From Comamonas thiooxydans (GTDB lineage Bacteria; Pseudomonadota; Gammaproteobacteria; Burkholderiales; Burkholderiaceae_C), in assembly GCF_000964545.1 (NCBI RefSeq), contig NZ_BBVD01000008.1:124001-188000 (forward strand): a DNA stretch of 64,000 nt, read 5' to 3'. The position numbers were made by a program, and so were the translations under genes. The number at the start of each line of letters is the position of its first letter. Position 1 is the stretch's first letter. Shown here in pieces: positions 1-8,727 of this stretch. The notes beneath the pieces were generated by a model, which saw only the letters and a program-made list of their open reading frames with translations, was not told the origin of the DNA and searched no databases.

Positions 1-216
1 GGAGCGCAGAAAGCCATCCTCCAGCGCCACATACGGTAGTGCATGCTGAGCGGCATATGCCAGGGCCTTTTTGGTACTGGGACGCAAACCCCAGCCAACA
101 ATTGCATTGACGCTTATGTATTGCCGCGCCGGCAACTTCACCAAAGGCATGCCAACTAAAGCTGCAAGGAAGGGAATTCTATAGATTCCCCGAGAAATTA
201 CGCCAATTTTCTCCAT
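1..216 (-). CDS. kpsC: KpsC, capsule Kdo-linker transferase (N-terminal part)
   Basis: The first 72 codons of a gene that continues past the left edge of the window. The visible protein has the KpsC/LipA start pattern: a short beta strand 'GVISRGIYRIP', then 'GWGLRPSTKKA' and the hallmark 'LEDGFLRS' at the edge. KpsC proteins are cytoplasmic beta-Kdo transferases that build the poly-Kdo linker on phosphatidylglycerol on which group 2 capsules are exported. The ATG at 214-216 has no strong ribosome binding site, and a GTG lies directly before it in frame, so the exact start is open. It lies on the same strand as the other capsule genes but is separated from them by about 220 AT-rich bases. Confidence 0.85.
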   Translation of the reverse strand, partial: MEKIGVISRGIYRIPFLAALVGMPLVKLPARQYISVNAIVGWGLRPSTKKALAYAAQHALPYVALEDGFLRS

Positions 217-335
217 CACGTCAAAAGACTCATTAGATTTATTTTTAAATAACAAATAATCGAAAATAGATTCTAAAAAAACCTTAATAATACTGACACA
301 AGAGGTTCATACAATAAGTAAATTTAAGGAAATAA

Positions 336-437
336 ATGGAAAAAATATTAATTCTCTTAAGTATGATCTTATTTATTATAATTTATATATCTTTTAATCT
401 TATAAAAGGCCTTGAGAAAGATATGGAAGGTTACTAA
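336..437 (+). CDS. possible 33-residue single-pass membrane peptide
   Basis: A short ATG...TAA frame with a good Shine-Dalgarno-like AAGGA a few bases before the ATG. The product is 33 residues: a short start (MEK), one strongly hydrophobic stretch of about 20 residues rich in Ile and Leu, and a charged tail ending in EGY. It is the only plus-strand candidate in the capsule locus. It lies between kpsC and the frameshifted phosphotransferase gene and ends one base before the 3' end of the latter. No family is recognised. AT-rich DNA yields such frames by chance, so this is only a candidate. Confidence 0.3.
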   Translation: MEKILILLSMILFIIIYISFNLIKGLEKDMEGY

Positions 438-438
438 T

Positions 439-1723
439 TTAAGATTTTTCAAGTATTAAGTTGTTTTCTTGCATTTCATTATGCCATCGATCAATTAGAA
501 TCTCTCCAATTCTTTGTGCATTCTCTTCTTTTAGATTATTTTCTAAACTGAATGAATTTAGAATAAATTCGTCTATACTGTCTGAAGAATTCAGGTAATC
601 AATAGCCCCCTCTACACTTGAACCATCATCCAAATTAATAATTGCTTTTTCTCTAATACGCCAATAATCCAATGGAGCGAAGCATTTTTCTTTTTTACGC
701 AAAAGTACCACAGTGGGTATTTTCTTTGCAGCAAGCATAAATTCTGCCGCGGATATATCTACAACGCCAAACCTTATCTTCAGATTCTCATCACCCGACT
801 TTATAGCGGTTCGAATACTACTATATCCATCTAAATAGTGCATTGATGAGGGATCAACATGAACATCAACCCCCCTGCTTAGCAACTTTCGAGAAATAAC
901 AGCCAATGCATCTTTATACGATTTAATTCGACCACCTGTGTTCGGATGGCATTTTATAAGAATACAATTTATCTTAAAATAATTTAAAATACCACATAAT
1001 ATATCCACTACCTTCGGTATTGCGATACTGGAAAAATTCTCATCTTCCAGCCCCCCCTTCCCAAGTCGGCATATAAGCTATACATGGCTGCGTTGCATTA
1101 AAAGACAAGTACTCAAAGCACTGGGCACTCAGAGCGGCTCCAACCCTAATAACCCGCCCAGCCTCGATATCATGAGACGTGAATATCTCACTTTCCAAAT
1201 AGCGCTGACGAGAAAAATCACCTGCCGCTAGCACATGGTCATACAAACGAACCATTCTATTAATACTCGCCTTCTTATTGCTTTCGCCATGTGTTAAAAA
1301 AACATGACGAGCATTACGATTCAATATTAATCGGCAATTAGATTGAGAGTTGTATGGATAGAAAATAATTTTTCCATCCAAAACTGGTATTTGTCTATAA
1401 AATAAATAAAAAACAACTCTTATTCCTAGCCTATTGGCATTTTCAAAAATTTTATAGTAATTATTTTTATAAAATTTAACTACGAGAATTGTTTTTTTCT
1501 TATTTAAAAAACCTGAATTAAAAAAAATTTCAATTTGCTCAAAGAAATTTTCAAATTTATTGTCAATAAAAATCAATGAATATCCCGAAAATTCTTCAGG
1601 TTTATTTTTCCCCGTTCCCCATTTCAAGTCTATAAACTTTAATAGCGTTTTAATTATTCGAAGCATAACGACTCTCAAGGGCGAAAAAAATATCGTATGG
1701 ATTCGTATTAACCACGTCACCAT
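439..1723 (-). pseudogene. CDP-glycerol/ribitol phosphotransferase-like protein, frameshifted at a G7 run
   Basis: Two adjacent frames make one protein of about 425 residues once a single G is removed from the run of seven G (C7 on the plus strand, 1051-1057). The 5' frame (1723 down to 1040) has a hydrophobic start, then 'FLTHGESNK' and 'AYMPTWEG', and then runs to a stop. With one G fewer it reads 'PTWEGGLEDENFSSI' and continues into the second frame with 'CHPNTG'. The TWEG...N-FSS pattern and the order of motifs fit the TagF/TagB-like phosphotransferase superfamily, which moves glycerol- or ribitol-phosphate from a CDP carrier to a polymer. Its neighbour makes CDP-ribitol, which supports that donor. 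The frameshift may be phase variation, a true null or a homopolymer sequencing error. Confidence 0.75.
1051..1057 (-). repeat. G7 homopolymer at the frameshift point
   Basis: Seven consecutive C on the plus strand, so G7 in the coding strand of the phosphotransferase gene. The run sits exactly where the two reading frames must be joined. Slipped-strand change by one base would switch the protein between full length and a truncated form of about 227 residues. Confidence 0.7.
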
Positions 1724-1751
1724 ACGAATTTTATCAATTCAGCTAATTAAC

Positions 1752-3125
1752 TTAACGTCCGTCTTTACGAACGTCCACAATAATACCCGTATGATCTGAT
1801 GACAAAACACGAAGGCTTGTAGATGCAACATCTTTCGCATCTAGCAGAAGTCCCGAAGGTTCCACGCCAAAATTAGCAGTTCGCATCGGTGTTGCTGTAC
1901 GTTCGGGATTGATGCAGTTTACTCGCACACCATCACTCTCCCATTCTTCTGCTAGAGCCTGCGTGAAGTTGACAATTGCGGCATTCGTAGAAGAGTAAAG
2001 AGCATAGTATGCCCGTCCACGGGTGTAAGAGCTAGAGGTGAAATTTAACAACATACCTGCGTTTTTCACCAAATATTTCTTAGCTGCAATTGCCACATTT
2101 ACAGCACCCGTGTAATTGATATTAATAAGATCTGTAATTTCTTCAATCGACAAGGTGTCAATTGGCTTCTTAATTAGCAAGCCCGCTGTATTAACAACAT
2201 AATCAATCCCGCCCATAGACTTGTTAGCTGCTTCAAGGTAACTTTTCACAGAGTCCAGATCACGAATATCAATGCCATTGGCACTTCGGCTGGCGACCTC
2301 AACTTTGGCACCGTTAAGCATTGCAAGGTTCTTCATTTCCAAGCCAATGCCACTTGAGCCACCAAAAATGACAATATTCTTTCCATTCAAAGACGCCAGA
2401 CTATCTCCTTCAAGATAATCACCCTTGCTGCCTGCTTGCAGAAGCTTTTCTGCGATGAAGAGATCCACAGGCTGCGTGACCTTTAAGTTGCGCTCGCTTC
2501 CTTCCACAGTCGCTACACGAACATGAGGCAACATGGAGCGAACTACTCCACAATCACATGTAAAAACGTATCGATTCGCATCGATTGCCTTTTGGTATGC
2601 CTCTTGAATTGTTCCCAGCAAAAAGCCTTGAGGAGTCTGTCCTCTACGCATCATTGCTCGGTTCGGAATATTTGCAATACAGCCATCATCATATACTTCC
2701 ACCAATGTGTCTGCTGATGGAATAACAACATCAACCGCTTCGAAATTTTCAAGGGCTTTGAGAGAGTCTCGAATAATTGCCTGGCTTATCAAAGGGCGCA
2801 CAGCATCATGAAATAGCACCTGAGAATTTTTCTCATATTCTTTCAGAGCCTGTAATGCAGAATAAGTCGAGTCAAAGCGCTCTTTGCCACCGGATACTAC
2901 TTTTGTAACCTTCTTCCAGCCATTCTTTTTAATAATCTCCCAAGTCCTCTCAATATGAGGAGCTTGGGAAACAATTAAAATTTCGTCAATATGCTCCGAT
3001 TTTTCAAATACATCTACTGTGTATTCGATAATAGCCTTACCTGCAAGCTTGGTAAACTGCTTTGGTAAAGCCCCTCCAAAACGAGAACCAGATCCGCCAG
3101 ACAAAATAACAGCAATTGCTTTCAT
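1752..3125 (-). CDS. bifunctional ribitol-5-phosphate cytidylyltransferase / ribulose-5-phosphate reductase (Bcs1/Acs1-like)
   Basis: A 457-residue two-domain protein. Residues 1 to about 235 are an IspD/TarI-type cytidylyltransferase: 'ILSGGSGSRFGGALPKQF', 'HDAVRPL' and 'RRGQTPQGF'. From about residue 245 there is a short-chain dehydrogenase with the NADPH-binding 'GGSSGIG' and 'NTAG'. This is the architecture of Bcs1/Acs1 of Haemophilus influenzae types b and a, which reduces ribulose-5-phosphate and activates the ribitol-5-phosphate to CDP-ribitol. In the usual SDR active-site pattern YxxxK the lysine position reads Asn (Y377-S-S-T-N381). The gene sits between the two phosphotransferase genes that would use CDP-ribitol. 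The DNA is AT-rich compared with the rest of the window, which suggests transfer of the serotype block. Confidence 0.88.
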   Translation of the reverse strand: MKAIAVILSGGSGSRFGGALPKQFTKLAGKAIIEYTVDVFEKSEHIDEILIVSQAPHIERTWEIIKKNGWKKVTKVVSGGKERFDSTYSALQALKEYEKNSQVLFHDAVRPLISQAIIRDSLKALENFEAVDVVIPSADTLVEVYDDGCIANIPNRAMMRRGQTPQGFLLGTIQEAYQKAIDANRYVFTCDCGVVRSMLPHVRVATVEGSERNLKVTQPVDLFIAEKLLQAGSKGDYLEGDSLASLNGKNIVIFGGSSGIGLEMKNLAMLNGAKVEVASRSANGIDIRDLDSVKSYLEAANKSMGGIDYVVNTAGLLIKKPIDTLSIEEITDLININYTGAVNVAIAAKKYLVKNAGMLLNFTSSSYTRGRAYYALYSSTNAAIVNFTQALAEEWESDGVRVNCINPERTATPMRTANFGVEPSGLLLDAKDVASTSLRVLSSDHTGIIVDVRKDGR

Positions 3126-3144
3126 TTATCGCTCACTTCATTAA

Positions 3145-5784
3145 TCAATTAATAGAGATTTTTTTATAAATCAAGTCACTCGATGATGAGAAATCATAAA
3201 AGCATTCCTCATATTTTTTCGAGAATTTTTTGGAAACACCATCCGCATCATCAAAGTACAATTTTAAAGATTTACTAAGCTCATTAATATTTCTTGAAAA
3301 CAACCCAAATCCATTTTCCATTGGAGTTGATATTTTGCTATACAAATTCAGTCCGCCATTGATTTCGTCATAATCAGGACAGTAATACATTATTGGCTTA
3401 CCCAAATATACAGCATCGTATATTACAGAGGAAAAATCCGTAACCACCAGGTCATAATCATTTATATTAAAGCTCTCGACAAACTTAACCCTATCATTTT
3501 CTATAAATTCTTTTTCTGCACCTCGAAATATTGGATGAAGCCCAATATCTAATAAGGCATCTTTGCTCTTAAGAAAATTTACAAAATTATCTTTTAACAA
3601 GTCCGAGATACCCAGCCAAAAATTACTTCTACTCATCTTAGCCTTATCAAAAGACCAAGTATTATTTTCAGAGCGAGCTGCCAAGTATGATCTCCAAGAT
3701 GGCAGGTAGATAATTTTTCTAATCTTTCCCAAGTGAAAAACATTCTTCTCATTACTTGAGAGTCTAGGCATCCCAAAAGGAAGTAGCTGATCCTCGGAAA
3801 ATCCTAATTTCAAATACAATTCTCTTTCTATTTTTGTAGAAATTACAATTTTATCTATACCCAAAAACTCTTTTGCATAGTGAATAGTATGTGCATGTAA
3901 AACACCATGCTGCATATATATTATTTTTGGACTAAATTTGTTAGAGTAATTATTATAGTAATTCTTTCTCCCAAAAGGAAGATAAAATGAATCATCTACA
4001 AAAGATGTAAAAACATATTCACTTTTAAGAAACGCCACCTTATGCTGCAAGGACTTGCTCCTCAAGATATTTCGCCGAGGAATACCTTGAGCAACAACTT
4101 TCTCCATGTCTAATTCATTATGGCAGATGTAATATCTCTTAATAGAATCGTTTCTCTTTAAATCATCTTTAAATTGATAAAAAGAATTATCAAATAATCC
4201 ATCTCTATCACAGTAAATCCATATTTTTGAATATGAATAAGATTTGGCGAACATTGCCAAAATAGATTTACCAGGATTTTTATTTATTCTCGAAGTCAGA
4301 TCAGAAGAAAGCAGCTTCAATCTTTCAAAGCCTTTTTTAACTATGAATGCAGATTTCTCTTTATCAAAATATATACAATATTCATTGGAGAATTTACATA
4401 AATTTCTCCCAAAATTACTATCAGGAGCAAAAGAAAAGCTTCTAATAGGATAAACACTATCCTTAAATGAAGTGAAAAATCTTATTTCTTTATTCAAAAA
4501 TATTTTCGGATCCAAGTGCAACTCAAATCCATTAAAATCATTGGTTTTTAGTTTGCTACGATGATAACTATAATATGTGAATTTTGTTTTTATTTTCTTA
4601 AAATCAAATCCATCACTATAATATAAACCAATTTCACCTCTCTCTATATAATTTGAGATGTAGTTTTTTAGAAAACCACTCAATACGATATTATTTTTTG
4701 AAAATTTAATATCAGATATATATATATTGTTTTCTTTTACATGAATTTGAGAATCATCACTTAAATTTAATAAAATTCTCTCTCCATTTTTCACAATGGT
4801 AGGCCTCTTCTTTTTAAGAGAGAGAAAATAATGTTTATGATATTTATCAGTATTAGGATGATTAAGAATTAATTCATCATCCAAAATATCTATCAGAGAT
4901 GATACTCTTTTTATGTCACGATTAAATTTAACGCTATCAGAATCTACGTTTAATAAAACGTTTGAGCGAATCTTCCAGGAAAAATCATTAATTATCAAAT
5001 TCTGTATATATCTATCAACTTTACCATCTTTGCTATACAGTCTACAAAGATTTTCATACATCCCCATCGACTTATCGAATGAGTGATAGGGATTTAGTTT
5101 GGTTGCAGTTGCAGAAAGATTATTCCTATTATCATAAAAATACTCAGCTCCTTTTACATATCCAAACTTTCCTTTTTTTAGAATCAATCTAGCTGCATAC
5201 TCCTCATCCTCATGCATGAATAGATTTTCATTAAAATACTCATTTAATGAAAATCTATTCTTTATACAGAAATTAATGGTAGTTAAAGTAATTCCACGAA
5301 TATCACTTGAATCAACAATACAACTTTCCTTGAAAAAATCAGATCGATAGTGTTTTTTACCTGATTTTTTATAAACCAAGTCATAAGTCGCAACATCTAT
5401 TTCATCATGGTTTTTTTCAAAAAAGATAAATATATTTTTTAAAGTATCGACGCCTAATGAATCATCAGCATCTAAAAATATTAGATATTTTCCTTCGGAT
5501 TTTTTTATTCCTGCATTTCTTGCAGAAGAAACCCCTCCATTAGATTTATCAATAATATTAATATTCAATTCATTAAATCTTGATTTCAAATCATAAAGAA
5601 CATTAAGCGTATTATCTTTAGATCCGTCATTAACTAAAATTAATTCATACCTTTTATTATCATAATTTTGCTCAGAAAAACTTTCAATTGTATTTGCAAT
5701 AGAATTGGCAGCATTAAAAGCAGGAACAATAATACTAAAGTCGTATTTATTCTTAATCTTTTTGAGTTTTTTGAGTTTTTTCAT
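3145..5784 (-). CDS. GT2 glycosyltransferase fused to a CDP-polyol phosphotransferase, likely capsule polymerase
   Basis: An 879-residue protein. The first roughly 230 residues are a family 2 glycosyltransferase: 'SIIVPAFNAA', 'LVNDGSKDNT', 'SSARNAG' and the nucleotide-sugar/metal motif 'FLDADDS', followed by 'HEDEEYAARL'. The middle is lysine-rich and unassigned. From about residue 520 it matches the TagF-like phosphotransferase fold: 'MQHGVLHAHT', 'LPSWRSYL', 'GLHPIFR' and 'VTDFSSVIYDA'. Such fusions are known as polymerases of capsules with sugar and glycerol- or ribitol-phosphate repeats. Together with the CDP-ribitol synthase it predicts a glycosyl-ribitol-phosphate polymer; the sugar cannot be told. 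The gene is strongly AT-rich and 12 bases from kpsD, so it is probably in the same transcript. Confidence 0.82.
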   Translation of the reverse strand: MKKLKKLKKIKNKYDFSIIVPAFNAANSIANTIESFSEQNYDNKRYELILVNDGSKDNTLNVLYDLKSRFNELNINIIDKSNGGVSSARNAGIKKSEGKYLIFLDADDSLGVDTLKNIFIFFEKNHDEIDVATYDLVYKKSGKKHYRSDFFKESCIVDSSDIRGITLTTINFCIKNRFSLNEYFNENLFMHEDEEYAARLILKKGKFGYVKGAEYFYDNRNNLSATATKLNPYHSFDKSMGMYENLCRLYSKDGKVDRYIQNLIINDFSWKIRSNVLLNVDSDSVKFNRDIKRVSSLIDILDDELILNHPNTDKYHKHYFLSLKKKRPTIVKNGERILLNLSDDSQIHVKENNIYISDIKFSKNNIVLSGFLKNYISNYIERGEIGLYYSDGFDFKKIKTKFTYYSYHRSKLKTNDFNGFELHLDPKIFLNKEIRFFTSFKDSVYPIRSFSFAPDSNFGRNLCKFSNEYCIYFDKEKSAFIVKKGFERLKLLSSDLTSRINKNPGKSILAMFAKSYSYSKIWIYCDRDGLFDNSFYQFKDDLKRNDSIKRYYICHNELDMEKVVAQGIPRRNILRSKSLQHKVAFLKSEYVFTSFVDDSFYLPFGRKNYYNNYSNKFSPKIIYMQHGVLHAHTIHYAKEFLGIDKIVISTKIERELYLKLGFSEDQLLPFGMPRLSSNEKNVFHLGKIRKIIYLPSWRSYLAARSENNTWSFDKAKMSRSNFWLGISDLLKDNFVNFLKSKDALLDIGLHPIFRGAEKEFIENDRVKFVESFNINDYDLVVTDFSSVIYDAVYLGKPIMYYCPDYDEINGGLNLYSKISTPMENGFGLFSRNINELSKSLKLYFDDADGVSKKFSKKYEECFYDFSSSSDLIYKKISIN

Positions 5785-5796
5785 TTAAGTAAATAT

Positions 5797-7572
5797 TTAT
5801 AGTCCTAAAACCACTTTTGCACTAATCGCGATCTGATACATTATCTGCGTCATATCCTTCCAGAATTGGCGCTTTTTCTCATCCATTTTGGGTAAAACCA
5901 GAATCTGATCACCAGCCTTGATAGATGCATCTGCAAACAGCTTGCTGGTATCGACCTGCTCGAAAGCACCATCACGATGGGCAACCACTACGCGGGCGTT
6001 ATCTGCGGATTGGGTAAATCCTCCAGCACGGTCAATATATTGCTTGAGGCTCAAAGAGCCATCAAATGCCACGGCATTCGGAAAGAGTACCTCCCCACTG
6101 ACCAGCACCAAACCGTCCTTGCGCGGTATGCGAATGACATCGCCGTTTTCCAGCAACATATTGTCACGCTGTGCTGCCTGTGCAATCTGTACCTGGCCTG
6201 TGGGCTCAACCTTCTTGGCACGCTCCACCCATTGCAAGGCAAGATTTGCTTCCTCTTGACGCAAACGGGCTTCATCGACACTACCACTGCGTGCTGTGAG
6301 CAGTGCCGTTTCGAGGCTGCGCAAGCTGGTCGCCAGCATTTCCTTCTGGCGATCTTTCACACTCTGGCGAAAGAGTTGAATGCTTTCAGGCTCGGCGTCT
6401 GTCGAGGTCTGAATGTTTTGCATCAGAGAGCCCAGACGAGTGCCATAGGGCAGCACATATTCCTGCGAGTTCATATGCTCGCCTTCGACGCGCACGGTAA
6501 TGGTGCCGGGCTTTTTGTCTGCAGTGAATTCCAGCTCATCGCCGTTTTGCAATACCAATGCATTGGCCTCCTGCAGCGGGTAGTACTCCGTGTTTTTAAC
6601 TGTGCCGGTATTGCGTGCAATACGCACATGGGTTGCCTGCGCTTGGGGCTTGGCCAGTTGCATCAACTGAGCCACGGTTTCCGAGCCTTGGGCAAATTCG
6701 AAGCGCTTGGCATTGTTCACAAGACCCGAAACGCGTACCCGGTTGGCAATGGGGGGGACAAATATCACATCTCCATCATTGAGTTGCAGCAGCGGCAACT
6801 GGCCTTTGAGCAGAAAGTCATAGAGATTGAAGGTGGCACGCACGGTGCTGCCGCGCTTGACCTGCACAGTCAAAAAGCTGCCGCGCTCAGGGTCAATGCC
6901 ACCCGCCTGGTCCAGGTAGTTAAGCAAGCTGTCCATGCTGGTGCCGTTGTAGAGGCCCGGACGCATGACATTGCCGCCCACAAAGATACGCACCGGCTGG
7001 GCTGCAGCCAGGCTGGCATAGCTGTAAACATTGGCGCGGAATACACGGCGTACTGCTGCCTCTACCTGTTGCTGAAGATTCTTGTTGGCAATGCCCAGCA
7101 CCTTGATGGGCCCGACCTGAGGTAGGAAGATATTGCCCTGTGGGTCAACAGCGGCCACGCTGTCAAAGGTAAAGCCACCCCACAACCGCAAATGAATGCG
7201 GTCGCCTACCGTAACCAGATAATCGGGGTTGAACTGCGTCGCACCGGCACGTGCAAAGTTGCCGGTAAACAGGTTCGCGCCAAAAACATCGCTATTGAGA
7301 TTGGCCGTGTAATCAGCGGTCTGTGGAGCTTGCGGCAACACAGGGGCCTGCATGGGAACTGTAGAAGTTGCGCGGCTTGCCGAAGCGTCGCTGGAAGCTC
7401 CGCTAGAAGGGGTCAATCCCAGCGCCTGATTGATCTGGAAAGGATCAGTACCGGATGCTGATGCATCCTTACTTGAGCCAGCTTTAGAGACCTGTGCCTG
7501 AGCCGGTACCAAACCAGTCAGCAGCACCGCGACTGCCGAACTGATACAGGTACGCGCGATAAAACGTTGCAT
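5797..7572 (-). CDS. kpsD: KpsD, outer-membrane/periplasmic polysaccharide export protein
   Basis: About 591 residues from the ATG at 7572; an in-frame TTG seven codons upstream is a weaker choice. A signal peptide ending 'PAQAQ' is followed by a linker rich in Ser and Ala. The polysaccharide export domain is next ('YLVTVGDRIHLRLWG', 'DPQGNIFLPQVG'). Several SLBB-type segments follow ('VFVGGNVMRPG' type, 'VRVSGLVNN', 'VLVSGEVLFPN'). KpsD forms the export path from KpsE to the cell surface for group 2 capsules. It begins about 24 bases after kpsE on the same strand. Base composition is intermediate between the AT-rich serotype block and the GC-rich chromosome. Confidence 0.9.
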   Translation of the reverse strand: MQRFIARTCISSAVAVLLTGLVPAQAQVSKAGSSKDASASGTDPFQINQALGLTPSSGASSDASASRATSTVPMQAPVLPQAPQTADYTANLNSDVFGANLFTGNFARAGATQFNPDYLVTVGDRIHLRLWGGFTFDSVAAVDPQGNIFLPQVGPIKVLGIANKNLQQQVEAAVRRVFRANVYSYASLAAAQPVRIFVGGNVMRPGLYNGTSMDSLLNYLDQAGGIDPERGSFLTVQVKRGSTVRATFNLYDFLLKGQLPLLQLNDGDVIFVPPIANRVRVSGLVNNAKRFEFAQGSETVAQLMQLAKPQAQATHVRIARNTGTVKNTEYYPLQEANALVLQNGDELEFTADKKPGTITVRVEGEHMNSQEYVLPYGTRLGSLMQNIQTSTDAEPESIQLFRQSVKDRQKEMLATSLRSLETALLTARSGSVDEARLRQEEANLALQWVERAKKVEPTGQVQIAQAAQRDNMLLENGDVIRIPRKDGLVLVSGEVLFPNAVAFDGSLSLKQYIDRAGGFTQSADNARVVVAHRDGAFEQVDTSKLFADASIKAGDQILVLPKMDEKKRQFWKDMTQIMYQIAISAKVVLGL

Positions 7573-7596
7573 GATAAAACTCGAAAAATTCAAAAA

Positions 7597-8727
7597 TCAA
7601 TCGCGGTGGTCGCGCACGATAGAAGCCAGCAATTGCACCAACCCTGCCAGCAGCAAAGCACCAAGAATAAAGGTGGCAATGTTATAGAGTCGGCGGGGAC
7701 GTAGAGGGTATTCAGGCATCGATGGGCTTTGCAGTACCAGCACTTTTTTCAAGGTACGTGTTGCTTCCACGCGGCCTTTTTCCAGTGCGACCAAAGCACT
7801 TTTGTAAGCATCCTGCTGAAACTGAGCCTCCAGTTCCAGACGCTGGTACTCTTCTACAGTCTTGTTCAGCGACTGCCCTTTAGCGCTGGTCAAACGGGCT
7901 TTTTCCGTCTTGATCTGCTTTTCCACGGCCTGAATCTGCAGATCGACTTCCACAACCGCAGGGGCTGTAGGAGCAAGATAGCCCAGCAACGCTGTCTTGC
8001 GCGCGCTAAGCTCGGTCAACTGCTCATCCAGTTTGTTGACTACGCCGGCCAGATTTTCGGCCGCGGACTGGGGAGAAATTAGCCCCTTGGCATTCTGAAA
8101 GGCCAGCACACGTTGGCGCGCGTTCAGCGCATGCTCACTACGTTCCTTGACCTGCTTTTCCAGAAAGTTCACCTGCTCCTGCGCCAGTTGGTGGCCCAAC
8201 GTATTCATATAACGCTCGCCCTCATGTACCAGTGCGCTGGTGATCTTCCGGGCCATTTCAGCGTCATAAGCCTGAGCCTGAATGACCAGCACACCAGCAT
8301 ATTCGTCATATTCCACACTGATGCGCGAGAGAAAATGCCTATGAAAAAACTCCAGAGACGCATCATGGAAGAACATGCGCGAAAGCACGTCGTGATCGTG
8401 GCTGCTGTAATGCTCGCGTAGATTCAGATCCTTATCCAGTTGCAGCAGCATATCGACAGAGAGCAGTCTATCGCGCAGCAACATCTGGTCTGCACGTGAT
8501 ATTCCATCGCCGCCAGCCAAGAGCGAGCTGAAATCCATAGCCTGCGAAGCTGCCATGTCAGTACGCTGAATCAGAACGCGGGCTTCGGAAACATAGCGAT
8601 CAGACGCGATAAAACCCCAGTAGATAATCGCCAATACTGATACACATAATGCAATGGCCAGCGCCTTCATGCGCCAGATTGCTTTGCAATAGACTTTGAG
8701 GCGTTCTTTTTTTTGAAAATCATTCAT
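7597..8727 (-). CDS. kpsE: KpsE, inner-membrane capsule export protein (polysaccharide co-polymerase family)
   Basis: 376 residues. There is one membrane segment near residues 20-40 and a second near the C terminus (about 348-368), with a large periplasmic part between them. That part contains a long charged stretch (about 185-330) likely to form coiled coil. This is the layout of KpsE/CtrB proteins, which bridge the KpsMT transporter to KpsD across the periplasm. The start overlaps the stop of kpsT by four bases, so the two are probably translationally coupled. Confidence 0.9.
   Translation of the reverse strand: MNDFQKKERLKVYCKAIWRMKALAIALCVSVLAIIYWGFIASDRYVSEARVLIQRTDMAASQAMDFSSLLAGGDGISRADQMLLRDRLLSVDMLLQLDKDLNLREHYSSHDHDVLSRMFFHDASLEFFHRHFLSRISVEYDEYAGVLVIQAQAYDAEMARKITSALVHEGERYMNTLGHQLAQEQVNFLEKQVKERSEHALNARQRVLAFQNAKGLISPQSAAENLAGVVNKLDEQLTELSARKTALLGYLAPTAPAVVEVDLQIQAVEKQIKTEKARLTSAKGQSLNKTVEEYQRLELEAQFQQDAYKSALVALEKGRVEATRTLKKVLVLQSPSMPEYPLRPRRLYNIATFILGALLLAGLVQLLASIVRDHRD

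Noticed and set aside
293..315. CTGACA and TACAAT as a promoter for the 33-codon frame
   Set aside because: The spacing of 11 bases is too short for a sigma-70 promoter.
5977..7125. 382-codon plus-strand frame opposite kpsD
   Set aside because: A shadow of the real gene: kpsD has a signal peptide, export and SLBB motifs, and this frame has no family likeness.
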